From contig JARGXX010000003.1 of NCBI GenBank assembly GCA_030374765.1, forward strand, positions 992,001-1,056,000: a DNA stretch of 64,000 bases, in the 5' to 3' direction. The notes beneath the pieces are model-generated. The model did not search any database, had not been told where the DNA came from, and worked only from the letters and a program-made list of their open reading frames with translations. Shown here piece after piece: positions 40,319 to 52,320 of the stretch. Origin of the DNA: Agarophyton chilense. Taxonomy: Eukaryota; Rhodophyta; Florideophyceae; Gracilariales; Gracilariaceae. Every line of letters begins with the position of its first letter. Position 1 is the stretch's first letter. The translations under genes were made by a program, and so were the position numbers.

Positions 40319-42760
40319 CTATTCCACCATTCCATTTGCTTCTCGCCATTTTTCTACATTCTTCAACACAAACTCTTGAGAAGGTAATGGAACCAGTGCG
40401 AGGTTGCGGCGGTAATGATCCAACGTTGCAATTGGCAGCATTTTCGTCAAAGCCTTAGCTAGATTATTTTCTGATGGTGTAGATTCTATACTTATAACTC
40501 TTCTCTGAATCATCTCCTTAACATATCAATACCGAACTGATAGGTTTTTCACATTTCGAATATCTTGAACTTCCATCTTCTACTATATGTTGCGCAGATA
40601 TTCCTAAAATACAGTAGTTTGATTTGAAATAGGTGCTACATCTTCTTCAAGAACTTTCTGAACCAATACAGCGATCCTTATTCATTTTGGTAATGCAAAG
40701 ACCTCTGCCTCACATGTCGACAGTGAGCTCCACGGCTGTATCTTCGATATCCATAACACTGTAGAGCCACGCAGTTGAATAACCAATCTACTACGCGATT
40801 TGCGAGAGTCTTTTTTTACTCCAATCTGCATCAAACAACGACGAAATTGTTGTGGTATCGGTCTTATAAATGGAAACAGCCATATTCAATGAGCCCTTTA
40901 AATAACGCAAAACGTGTTTAACTGCTTTCCAGTTTGGTAGTCTTGAACAAGACACATACTTTGTTAGTCAGAAAAGAGCGGTGCTGATGTCTGATCTTGT
41001 TCGAGTGGAAAGAAGCAACAATTTTAACATCTTTTCGCGGTACGGGACACCCTCTATTTGATGTTTCTCAACATTAGATGGAGTCTGAAAAGGTTCATAT
41101 AGTTCATGCGTCAGCGAAAGTAAACTGTGTAAAGGCTTGCAGATCACCATTTTGGTGTCCTCCAATATCTTCAACATTAAATCCTTTTGTCTTAACATGA
41201 TCTCATTGTTTGATTCGTAGATTTGCACTCTGAGAAACATGCTACTGCGTCCTAAGTCTTTGAATTGGTACTTCTTTATTATCTAAGATTTTATTTCCAA
41301 TACTGATATAATCTCCCCAAGTATGACGATATCGACGATGTCGTCAGGTAAAACAACAGAATTCTCCCGAGAGTACTTAGTGCACACAAAATCTACTTCC
41401 AATCTGTTTCAGACCAACTCTCTTCAAGAACAACGACAAAGTGTGGTACCACAGTTTGGGATTCTTATGAATTCCATAGAGAGATGTTTGTAGCTTTTCA
41501 ATGTCACTATTAACCCAAGCGGTCTCTTTAATATGTGGGGACCGGACATTTTTATCAATACTTTTTGGTAATGGACCATTCAAAAAACGCCATTACCATC
41601 AACATGCTTCTAATTCCATTCTTTCAACATGCGTACAAACAAAAGGATTCGGAATACTTCAAATCCCGCTCCAGCTGCACAGCATTTTTTGGTTTCCACA
41701 ATGCTCAATTTCTGTAGATGCTTTCGGGCGACCAGCCTGGAACTAAATAGTTGTTGATTACCATGTTCTTCTCTTCTCAGACGTAGAATTAGTCAAGGGG
41801 GTAGTGCAGAATTCGAAGGAGCGTCTGTGGTGACGCTGTAGGTCTTGACCCCTTTGATGTTTTGGAACTTCTTCAAGATCGCCGCTTTCGAGAAGGGCTA
41901 ATCTGGAACGGCATGAGCCTCCTTGACAATGGTTTTATCTGAGGTGCAAATAGTCCTTGGCATTGCGGGGGTGGCTCTTGATAGCAGATTGTTGCGATGT
42001 GAAGACGTCTGCTCAGGTTCGAGAGTTTCTGCGACATTCTCGCTTTCATTATCGTACTTCGTTCCATCATAAGTTGAGGGATGCTCTGGATGGAGGTTTT
42101 GTATGCTCAGAACATCTCCAATCTCATCATGGTCACTACTTCCTTCCTCATCGATTGAATTATCTTCAGATCTTTTATCATCATTTTCGTGTGAGCTGCT
42201 CTCTTCTGAACGTTTTGTAGACGATTCCTCGCTGTCACAAACTGTAGAAGAGACCACATATTGTTCCAAGGATTAAAAGCTTGATGGTTGCACAGCACTC
42301 AGTCCAGGGAATTCTGTCTCAAAGAATTCTACATGTTTCGAGAGAAATGTCCCTCAGTCTTTGGGACCCTTAGAGATACTAAACCCTATATGTCCTAGAT
42401 TTATTCCGGAAACCATTCTGGTTACCATCTTTTTCCATTTCTTCTTTGATGTTTGAAGCAAAGCACGACATCCGAATGGTCTAAGATGCTTTTTGTATGG
42501 GTCAGAGATGTTACCCATTAGTTCATATGGACAACTACCAATAGTACTGTGTGGAACTGAGTTTCTTGAGTCAACAACGTGTTTGAAGTCATACGAACAG
42601 AACCGGAATTGTAGCTTTGCTTCAGAGAGGCAAGTGCGGGCGAGCGCTAGAATCACTCCCTGCGTTCTCTCCACGAGTCCTTTTGAGGCTCATGTGTACA
42701 AAGTTGAAGCCTGAACTGGAACAATTAATTTGAGCAACTTTTCTTTGGCTTTTAAAAGCT
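40319..42760 (-). pseudogene. Copia-3 polyprotein, C-terminal half, left-arm copy
   Basis: On minus, reading from 42760 down, the pieces are: integrase C-terminal part (VERTQGVILALARTCLSEAKL, then RPFGCRALLQTSKKKW); an acidic Ser/Glu linker (41898-42260); reverse transcriptase pieces (KLQTSLYGIHKNPKLWYHTL near 41460; YESNNEIMLRQKDLMLKILEDT near 41190, LSTRTRSDIS near 40990); and an RNase H tail (SIESTPSENNLAKALTKMLP, ending at 40319). Many stops and frameshifts. Domain order integrase then RT makes it Ty1/copia, of a different lineage from Copia-1 and Copia-2. The 5' half is missing here; Gypsy-1 lies directly upstream at 42766. Confidence 0.8.
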
Positions 42761-42765
42761 CCTAT

Positions 42766-43211
42766 TGTAACGCAAGGCCTGGTAGGTCAGCGTACTGGTC
42801 TCAACCTGGGGTAGCGTGGTAGAGCGGGTTCTTAGGTTCGAATCCTTGACGGCGGCACTCCCAGAGTACTTGGTTCAATGGGATGGCGTTTAATGCGTAA
42901 TCCTACAGGTTGGAGATACGGAAACGATGGCTTGAAGGCCAATGGGTGGAACGAACGTACCAAAGGGGGTAATTTAGTGTCCTAACGGTGCGTACCTTAC
43001 TCTAAGGGAGAAGCGTCACTCGAGCCAAGTAAATAGCAATGGCAAGGCTCTAGGATCTCCCGGGCACTGTAATGCTAATCTATTACACTAAGTAAAATAA
43101 AATAATAATCTAAATGAGCCCAGCTGAGGTCGGCCGGTCCACGTGGCGTCTGTAAGATACCTCAGGCCCCGTCGGCTTACAGGGCTCAACCGTTATCGTT
43201 GCTCTTTCACA
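42766..43211 (-). repeat. 3' LTR of Gypsy-1, left-arm copy
   Basis: 446 bp with TG...CA ends. It differs at only a few bases from the right-arm 3' LTR. On plus it contains TAGCGTGGTAGAGCGG (42812-42827) and GGTTCGAATCC (42835-42845), resembling a tRNA D-arm/A box and T-arm/B box. Confidence 0.88.
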
Positions 43212-43268
43212 TATCTCCCTCCTCAGGATTCGAACCTCACGGCGAAGTCCAGCTCGCTTCACGATTGA

Positions 43269-44338
43269 CCCAAGGGCCGTGAGCACTTAGTTGCTCCCAG
43301 TACCATTGGGCGCGACGGGACGTCGCGTCGTCAGCCACTGGAGAGGTACGAGGCCCTTTTGAATCATGTCCTACAAGTCGAGTGGAGCAAGACTCCCGGG
43401 TTCCTTTGGTATGACCACGATATCGACTCGTTCATGCCAATTTCGCTACATCCACAGGTTCGGGTCGGAACGACGCTCGTTCCTATCCCTTCCAGCCTTT
43501 GATGAATCAACCATCGGACATTCCGAGGCTTCATGTGCCCGACTATTGCCCGAAGGCCATTTCTTTCGATTCCCTGTGCTTTGAGCCTGACTTGGAAGCC
43601 ACGCCTTTGGTTCCTACTGGTCTGTCCGATGGAAAATCCGTCGGGGAAGATCCCTTCGTCCTGCCCGTAGAGGGCGTCAATCCTCCGGTCGAGTCCGCTG
43701 TTGTGTTGCCAACCGCTTCCCCTCCTCCAGCTCCTCCGGGCGCTGCTCCTTAGGATGAACTGTCATATGAGCCGCCCGTTTCCCAAGTGGATATCGCTCC
43801 TGTTGAGGTTACTGTGGAAGCCGAAAGTGCTGTAGGTGATGCGATGGCTCAGACGTCTACTGTGGGCGTCGACATCGCTCCGTCTTCTCCGTTGCCGCAT
43901 TTTCCCGCTTCGGTCACGGCTGCCGCCGCAGATCTCCGTCACGTCTGCCGTACCGTTGGTACTACTGCCTCGATGGACATTGCGACAATCTTTAGGGAAG
44001 CTTTCTCCTGGGCGCGTAGCTCGGCGCACTACGCTGCGGTTGTCCAACAGGGTCAGGATCTGAAGACCGCTATGGTCAATATCCTGCCGCAGAATGCACA
44101 AGTGATGTCCCACAGGGTTACTGCCGACTTGGATGCCCGGTGTGGTCTAAAGTTGAGCGACTGGGAGGCTTCTGATGGTGACAGTATTGTCTCAGGTGAA
44201 TCTACACGGAAGAAGCGTGCTAGGCTCGCAGGGACCGGTCCTATTGGTGCAGTAGCCTCCCCGGGTGACCCTAGTCCCGGCTTCGCTCCTGGGGGTTCCA
44301 ATGAGGACGACGGAGTTACGCCTACGCCGCCCAAGTGA
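43269..44338 (+). pseudogene. Reverse-oriented ORF of Gypsy-1 (left arm)
   Basis: Antisense to pol, between the chromodomain and the 3' LTR. A first frame (43269-43502) reads REHLVAPSTIGRDG to VRVGTTLVPIPSSL and stops. A second frame (about 43415-44338) carries the rest, with one TAG at 43751-43753. It encodes a Pro/Val-rich stretch, a helical segment near TIFREAFSWARSSAHYAAVV, a basic RKKRAR and a Gly/Pro tail. No family recognised. The last 183 codons are open in both arms, but the arms are recent duplicates. Confidence 0.55.
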
Positions 44339-44490
44339 GTCCTGTTGGTGTTCGGTGCGCTTTCGCGAACCTTGAGGTCATGGCGAGGGGTGTTAGGCCT
44401 GTGCTAGTTTGTCAAATAAAAAGTAAATCTTGTGCTTTCCCAGGGTCGCTCTTGTATTCCTGAAACGTGCGTGCCCTGGGACGGCGTCCA

Positions 44491-47400
44491 ATCTTGAGAA
44501 CGTCTCGGGTCTTCCTCTGGTGTCTTGGAAGGACTGATCTTGTTCTCTGACGCGAGAACTACGACTAACCGTCGTGTTCCAGCGAATCGTCGTTTCGGGA
44601 GGCGTTTTGGGAGGCGTTTTGGGATTATTCGGACCTATGGTTGCCCCCTCCTGAATTCTGCGCTCCGTGTGGCTGATTCTGCGCCAATATAGGGCGATAA
44701 ATTTAGCCGGAATGGTTTGAGGCTCTTGCCAAGTGTCTTCCTCAGGGGTGTAGCCGAACTAACGGACGCGATAGAACATAGTTCCATCTTCTCCCCGACC
44801 GGCGGAGATGGTGCGCTCAATCACGCATTCCGGTTGGTGTTCATTCTCCGGAAGGAGAGTGTGGTCCAGAGGGGCGAATCCATCGGAGACGATTGGAATA
44901 GATAGTTCATCGTCAATGGCGTTGACTATCGGGTCAATGGGGCTATTTAGGTCGGCTGAAACTGCCTTAGGTGGTGTGGGGACTTGAGCGCCGACCTGGG
45001 GTCGTAGTGATTTCGTTGAGCCAGGACGCTGGGACTTTGGTGATTCGGGAGAGCTCGGGGCTCGTGTCATCCGATCAATAGCTACAATGTCCTGTAGGCC
45101 GTCAATTAGTAACGTAATGGTGCGTCGATGGGCCCTAAGAACTTTCTATGGTTTTGTATAGCGAGGTGAGAACTTCCGCGTAGTGTCCTCTCCTCACTGA
45201 CCTTCCGTGGCCGATCCAGGGAAACAAATTCTCATTTCCAAAATGTAGGTGTGTTCCTGACGGCTTTTTCGAAATTGGCCTTGTAGCGCCAATGGGCTTT
45301 GGTCAGTAAAGCTCTAGCCGATTGGATAATGCGGTCGATGCATCGCCACGAGTAGCGCTTCGCCTGGGTAGGAGTCATTCCCTCGGTTATGTTCTGGGGT
45401 ATAATAGACTCCTGAAGGTCAAGAGCTATTGGCGGTTGCGATCTCGTTAGCCTTAAATTGAAAGATTTTGTCCCCTTGGAAGCGTGCACCTGCGTGTTAT
45501 AGGCATTAACCAGTGGCTCAACGTAGTCGTCCCAGTCCAATTGGTGTTCCGATACGTAGTGTGCCAATCGGTCCAGAAGGGTGCAGTTGAAGCGTTTGCC
45601 TTGGCCATTGGTTTGCGGGTGGTACGCCGTGGTGGTCACATGTTTGATACCTAAGGTAGCACAAACGTGCGAGAAGAATTTGGATGCCATTATCCGTAAG
45701 GAGGTAGAGTGGCATGCCATATGAATATACCAAGTGGAACAAGAAGGCCGTGGCGAAATCCGTGGCTTTTGTCTTCCCTAGGGGTAGGGCTCGGGTAAGA
45801 TCGGTAAACCTATCGGTTATAACCAAGAAAACCCGTTTCCCATGGGACGACTTAGGCAAAGACCCACGTATAGCCATTGCGACAAATTTCATCAGACCTG
45901 CGGCGGGGAAGAGCTTCAATTTGGCCTGATGGTTGGCGCAAGACCCTCAGATTTGTGTGCACGAAGTACAGTTCCGGGCGGTTTGCCACAGGTCCTGTGC
46001 CATAAGTGGCCAGTAGAAGAATTTCCTTAGGGTTTGGTACATTCGTCGGCCTCCGGGGTGAACAGCCAAACGAGGGAAATGGGCGAGGTATAGGAATCCC
46101 ACCCTTATTGACCTTGGTACTACCCGTTTGAATGCGCCATCCAGTGGTGAGCGGCGACACAGTAGTCCAAATCGCTCATATTCGAATATGAATCCAGGGG
46201 TTCCTACCAATCGGGCTGTTGCCTTGCAGTGCTCGTCTTCAACCTGCGCCTGTAGAAGTTCCTCAATAGTTGTAGGGAGGAGCTCTTTTTCTTCTGGGGG
46301 TTTCGCGCTAACCTGCGGTGGTGTCGAATTGGGCGGTACTGTTTCCCAGTTCAATAGGTAGACTTCTTTCTCCTTTACCTCAGGATCATCTGCTTTGACC
46401 GTACCCATAAGGTAATCCGTTTCCGTATAACCCTGGGGTCCATTTCCTGCGAAGGGAGTAGGAATGAAGTCGTCCAATAGCGTGTCATCAGATCCGTCGG
46501 TAATGATTCGCGAGAGGGCATCTGCTGCCTAGTGCTTGATGCCTGACCTATAGGTTGTATCATAGTCATACTCTGACAGCCTTAGGCGCCAACGAGCGAT
46601 GCGATTTGACGCATCGGTCATATTGAGTAACCAGCGGAGTGAATCGTGGTCTGTCCCAATGGTGAACCTAGTTCCCTCTAGGTATGGTCGGAGTGTTAAT
46701 ACAGGCTATACGATGGCGAGACATTCCTTTTCGGTAGTATTATAGTTTCGCTCCGCGCTGGTGAGCGTTCTGCTCCAGTATCCAATAGGTCCATAGTCCT
46801 TCGGTGACTCCTGTTCGTGTAGTACTGCACATCCCACGTGAACATCAGAGGCGTCTGTGTCGAGGACAAAGGGCCTATTGGATTTTGGTAAATCCAGTAT
46901 AGGTAGGTTCAGCAATTTGTCCTTTAGGGTCTGAAATGCCTCTTCTTGGTCTTCGCTAAGGGTCTCAAACTTCTGGGATGTTCCTTTTTCAGCATCGCGC
47001 TGAGAGTGGCCGAGATTTGAGCAAACCCTTGGACGAACCGTGGGTAAACATTTCACAAGCCCACGAAGGATCGAAGTTCCGTGTGGGTTCTGGGAGGTTT
47101 AGCCGGGCAGATCGCATTCGTGGTCTGTGTGGCTACCTTTAGCTTTCCTCGGAGGACGACGTGACCGAGGTAATCCACCGAGGCCTGGAAGAAGGCGCAT
47201 TTGCGGAGTTTCAGTGTTACTCCGGCGTCCTGTAGAATTGTTAGTACCGTCTTCACATGGCGGAGGTGTTCCTTCACGTTACGTGGGAAGATGATTACGT
47301 CATCTAAATAGACCAAGGCAATTTTCCGTTCGACTCTGTACAGTATTTTGTCCATGGCCCGTTGGAAAGGGGCTGATGTATTCTTCAAACGAATGGGTAC

Positions 47401-49130
47401 ACGAGTAAATCTGAACAAACCTTCATGGGTGGTGAAGGTAGTCAGCGCTCTCTCATCTTTGGCCAAAGGGATTTGCCAATATCCAGAGGTAGCGTCTAGT
47501 GTGGTAAATACGACAGCTTCGCTTAAGGAATATTAAAAATCATCCATGCGGGGTATCAGGTATGAGTCCCTCTTGGTTACTGCGTTCAGCTTCCTGTAGT
47601 CCACACAGAACCTGACGGAGCCATCTTTCTTAGCCGCCAGGACAAGAGAACTTGCCCATTCAGATTGGTTAGGAGGCGCCGGCTCTATGAAGTGAGCTTT
47701 TCGCATTTTGTCCATCCGGTCGGCCAAGATTTTCCTACCCTTCAGGCCTGTACGGTAGGGGTGCTGGAACTGTGGTCTTGCATCATCCTGAAAATCAATG
47801 CGGTGTATATTGACTCTGATTGTGCCTAATCTACTTGACAACATGGCCTGGTATTCCCTGAGGAGATCAAGTACCTGGGGCCTACAGGATTCGAATTCTG
47901 CGCCGATAGCGACTGTCCCCTCCAAAGAATTGACGTCCTCGACGGGAGTTGACGTTGCAAAGTTATCCATTTGGGCCTCCATAATGGCCACGGGCGTAAG
48001 TAGAGTGATACCAATCACTGTACCTTTAGGTAGCCGCACGGATTTATCTCGGAAGTTGCTGATTGTGGCCAAAAAGAACCTATTGGGGTGGATGTCCATT
48101 ATTTCATTGGCCATCAAGATAAGGTGCTTCAGAACCGTTTTCGGGTGGTTCTGAATCGTTACGAGATCTGAGAACTAGAAATGGGCCGATACAGCGATTT
48201 GGGTCATCGGCGGTATCTTTATGGCCTTTGACAGGGGAACCTTAGTCGTTTTCGTGTTTTCTGAGACAACCGCTCGTTTGAGGTTAGCTTCTGGCTCTGG
48301 GGCAAAGTCAGTTATGGAGATGGAAGGAGCACGATAGAATGCGACTTTCCTAAAGCCTGGATAAATAGCCTTAATGTATCGATCGATAAAGGAGGTCCCT
48401 AGGATTGCCTCAGTGCCCATGTTAGGACATACAACAAACCACGTGCGGACTTTGAATGGACCTACCTGGAGGTAAAGTGGTACTATACCTTTATTGTCCA
48501 TTTTTCTACGTGATGCATCGATAGTCCTGGGGTTCTTCCTTGCCTGAACGAAATCTTGTCAACCAAGTAGGAGTAGCTTAGGATTGACCAAATTGGGACC
48601 AACGCCTGTGTCCAATACGGCTGTGGTCACTCAAGAGTTGTTGGAACGAGGTCTTACCGTTAGTCGAACTTTATAATTCTCTTTCCTGAGGATACAGCCA
48701 GGGACGTTACTATGCTCTAATTCTAGATCATCCTGAGTGGTCCATGGTGGGTGGTTTGTATTGAAGGTGAGGAGCTCCTGGGTTCATGACCGTCCAATTG
48801 GTTGAGGCAGGGGCTGAAAGAGGGAAGATTTGCCTCGCGTCGACCCTTTAAGAGTTTTCCGATGGGTTTCCCGTTTGTTCCTTAGCATAAGATTCTTCTT
48901 TGGGGTCGTCTGTAAGGTCTACAATGGCGTGGACCTGGGGGGCTTTGATTGGAGTATCCGGAGGCGTGGCATAGCGTGAGCTTACAGGGTCCCTGTGGCT
49001 CGTTGCTGTAACCTGTTAAACCTTTCTTCGGATCGGGGCACCCTTGAGTTCTCTTCCCTTAAGGCTAGGGTGTTTTTGCGTGCGTTCTCAGGCAGATGTC
49101 TCGTACAGTCACAAGGTTGGACCATTGAAA
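44491..49130 (-). pseudogene. Gypsy-1 pol, left-arm copy
   Basis: On minus in order: a gag/protease-side region (48982-49127, VQPCDCTRHLPENARKN), protease flank (48175-48501), reverse transcriptase (47533-48117 with RFCVDYRKLNAVTKRDSY; 47053-47466 with LVYLDDVIIF), RNase H (46706-47056 with FVLDTDASDVHVGCAVL), integrase zinc site (45947-46477), integrase core (45518-45919; 45232-45720, with AYHPQTNGQ) and chromodomain (44600-44870). RT before integrase means Ty3/gypsy. It is broken by many stops and frameshifts, most at the same sites as in the right-arm copy. Confidence 0.85.
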
Positions 49131-49924
49131 GGTAGACGAAACAGGCCATTGGGGAGCAAAAAAAACGTCCTTGCGTGGCGAAAAGGGGAAATAATTGGGT
49201 GTGGGTGGTTGTAGTATCCGCTCTACGGAGAGAGCAGACACCTGCAACAGTGTTCGGGACTGCAGAATGGGTGCTTGTGGCTAAGGGGAAGGTGTGGTAG
49301 AGCACAACACTAGCGAGCTATAATGGCGGTTGTAAGGCCCCACTCACCAAGGAGGGTGGATGGTACTATTGAACGGACAACTACTTGTTGTAGCTTGTCC
49401 AGATCTCCGGTTAAGGAATCCTGAACAAAGAACAAGTGAGTTGTCAACCCGTTTGTTGTCTCCTTTACTTTGGAGTCGGCGCTCCCTTCCGTGCCTTAAG
49501 TACAGTGCACGGGGGTGAGCGCGGCACAGAATAATATCTAGATAAAAACTTGGCTAGCCGACTAACACCTCTACAGTATGGGATAATGCTTGCCATGTGG
49601 CTACTCACTACAGTATATGCGCCGTTGCCAATCCGGTATTTCCCTACAAAGGGTCGAATCGGATGGGCCGTGGCAGATCGATGTCCCACGTGTAACATAC
49701 CACCTCATGGACCATCTGCGGGGTGCCGCTTCATAATTAGGTCCTAGCCGTTGCACTCACTTATGAGCATCATCATACTTAGCCAAAAAAATCTTCCATC
49801 GGCATTCCGACAGTGCAGAATACTACAGTGGTTCAGTAAGGAGCAAGTAAAGATGAAGATTTCCTAAAAAAGAGTTATAATTTCGTACGATTATGCCTGT
49901 GTTATGGCTTTATAGGGAGAAAAC
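49131..49924. other. Spacer junction, unassigned
   Basis: Weak similarity to the right-arm gag side (about 55970-56170) continues to about 49330, after which no counterpart is seen. Neither coding family nor LTR ends could be confirmed. This is the left end of the unduplicated spacer. Confidence 0.45.
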
Positions 49925-52320
49925 TCTGAAACCAACAGCGACGATTTGACGTCTGATTCTGATGCTGCTGTGGTATAATCTGATTCTGAATATGTAAAAA
50001 TAGTTCTGGCTTTTACAGAGAACGAAAAAGTCGAAATGAAACAAGAACTGAGTTTACCTGCCTCTAATTTTCAGGGGTAGTTATTGTTTGCCCAACTGTC
50101 TCGTGTATCTTCGAAACAAAAGTAAGAAATTATTTCGTATCTGAAGGAGAGTGACGTAATCGCTGGGACAATTACGGGCCTCCATTCTGCTGAAGACCCA
50201 GTATCTTATGACATGGAGCTGATGACCAACAAGTCTCTTTTTTCCAGGGATAAAAGTATCGTCTCGAATCATAACGAGATCATAAGGAAGAGATTAACCT
50301 TCTACTGGATTCTGGTAGGACCACCTCTCCGTCATCATCATGGTCTTTTCAAGTCGTTATTGCTACAAATGAAGATAGAAGTCCCAGATTCTGTATGGAC
50401 AACTGCGAACGCAACAGGGTTATTAAAGCAGATTGTTGGCTACGTCCTCGTATGAAGGTGAGTGTTGATGGCTTAGCAGGATTCAGTTTCTTAACTACGC
50501 TAGATCTTTTTTCTCGGTACTGACGAGTAGAAATGTCGGAAGCATGCAAAGAAATGACTAAATTTGTATACAGATATGGAGCTTTCATGTTTGAAGTTTT
50601 GCCATTTGGCCCCACGAGTGCCTCTTCTACTTTTGAGTGCATGATTGATTCCGTCCTGAACAGACTTTCCTTATTACAGGTCAATATCTACGATGTTGTA
50701 ATTTTCCCGAGTTTTGAAGAGAATGTGAGGTATGTCAATTCCACTTTGGACATGTTATAATGGCATGATCTTATGTTGAAGTTATCAAAGTGTTTCTTCG
50801 CTCTTTTGAATGTATTGTTACTCTGTGACGTTCTTAACGCTGGCGGTGTTTTCGTGTTTAAAGAAAATATTGGAAGAATTCAAGAAGCACCGAACCCTTA
50901 AACCATCACTGAACTCAGGTTATTTCTTGGTCTGGCTAGGTACTATCGTCATTTCATCTAAAACTTTTCTGAGAATTTAGCCGTGCTTCTAAGGGGTACA
51001 TCCAGAAACAATTATCTGTAGTGGACCAGAGATACGCTGGAAGCCTTAAATAAATTTAAAGAAGAGCTAGCTGAACCACCAATTTTAGCATTTCGTGAAT
51101 TAGAAAAAACTTCTGGTTTGGAGACGGATGCTTCAGGTTTTTCGTTAAAAGCCATGTTGCCGCAGTAAAACGAAGATGATAACACCCGCCCCTTGCAATG
51201 GGATAGTCTTACGATGATTGCATTGGAAACAACTTATTAGGCTTTTGAACGAGAAGCTTTAGCAGTTATATATTTACGCTAAAACAAATTTCAGGGTGTA
51301 TCTGATGTCATATGCATCTTTCAAAGCTGTTACTGGTCATATGGCCTTTTGAATTTTTTTCAGAAACGTGACATATATGACCATCGAGCTCGATGGTTTG
51401 ACTTTCTCAGCGAGTATGACTTCGAGATAGTTCATCACACTGGAAAACAAAAAAGTGCAGCACAATATCTTTCGAGAGCTGAGAATGATGACCAGCTCAT
51501 GTTGCAAGAAGACGAAGAAGATCTCGTGCTTTCCACTGCAGAGACTTTGTCGAGCTTTCTGAACTTAAACCGTTTTACATGAACATCGCTCATTACCTTT
51601 GTATACTTATAATGAATGAACATGATGCCCCTGTTTCTCAAATCGTAAAATGAAACGCAAAACAGTTCTTGGTCTGGGAAGAAAAACTCTTTCGAAGAAC
51701 TCAAAATCTTCTACGAGTCGTACCAGATGTTCTTCGATGAAACAGTAGTCTGAGGTCTTTCCAATAAGAAATTGGATACTGAGATGTTGAAGTTACAAGA
51801 ACGTTTATCACAGAAAGTGTTTGGTGGCATCATATTTATCGATAAGTTGGTAAATACGTGAAAAGTATTAGTACTCGTCAAAGAATGGCCCCACTTCCAC
51901 GATACTACAGCAATTTTCCCGAACCAGTGTCTTCTACCTTTGATATACTTTAAAATCTCTTTTGAGAACTGTTACAGAAGTGAAAGGCGAGGAACCGGAT
52001 CCTATTTGCCTGTGTCCATCACCTCATTGGTTGGGTGATTGGCGTGCCCACAAAGAACTCCACGTCAGAAATTGTTTAGTTTTTGTGAAGAGGGAAATCA
52101 TTTCTTCTTTTGGCCTTCCTCGCGTCAAATTGTCGGACAGTGGGACCTATTTCACATCAACATTAGTCGTATTGCTTACGGAGAAGAAATAAAACAATTG
52201 AAAAAAAAAGTTTTAGCATGTGTACCGATGTCTCACGGTAGAGCATATAGAATGGTTGATTCCCTCAAAAAAACTCTCGGAAAGATTTTAATGGCCCATG
52301 GGTTCGACATATTTTGATGA
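49925..52320 (+). pseudogene. Decayed Ty3/gypsy element (Gypsy-2) pol
   Basis: Pieces in order on plus: a Ser/Asp-rich start (49925-50080), reverse transcriptase (FLTTLDLFSRY near 50490; FVYRYGAFMFEVLPFGPTSA 50560-50620; VNIYDVVIFPSFEENV near 50690, where the catalytic aspartates are damaged), LRLFLGLARYYRHFI (50910-50960), RNase H (LETDASGFSLKAML near 51120; FEREALAVIY near 51245; EYDFEIVHHTGKQKSAAQYLSRAE 51410-51480 in two parts) and integrase-like FGLPRVKLSDSGTYFTS (near 52110-52160). Many stops. It differs from Gypsy-1. No LTR recognised. Confidence 0.75.

Larger units (their letters stand above)
41306..49130. repeat. Left arm of large inverted duplication
   Basis: Positions p here pair with about 105,302-105,306 minus p in the right arm. 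Matching frames are, for example, 43787-44338 with 60965-61516, 46375-46569 with 58733-58927, and 41898-42269 with 63037-63408. Identity is near complete by eye to about 48.0 kb, then drops to roughly 75-85% at protein level to about 49.1 kb. The limit at 41306 is set only by the window end on the other arm. Confidence 0.9.
42766..49130 (-). mobile_element. Gypsy-1 chromovirus, left-arm copy, 5'-truncated
   Basis: Minus-strand copy: LTR at 42766-43211, a reverse-oriented ORF region at 43269-44338, then pol from about 44491 to 49130. The target duplication CCTAT (42761-42765) beside the LTR is the reverse complement of ATAGG next to the right-arm copy, so this junction is the same insertion event. 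No 5' LTR or main gag region is found here. Confidence 0.85.

Noticed and set aside
43787..44338. 183-codon open frame as a host gene
   Set aside because: It lies between pol and the LTR of Gypsy-1 and is duplicated with it, so it belongs to the element.
49331..49750. Another LTR in the spacer
   Set aside because: No pair of TG...CA ends with a matching duplication could be found.
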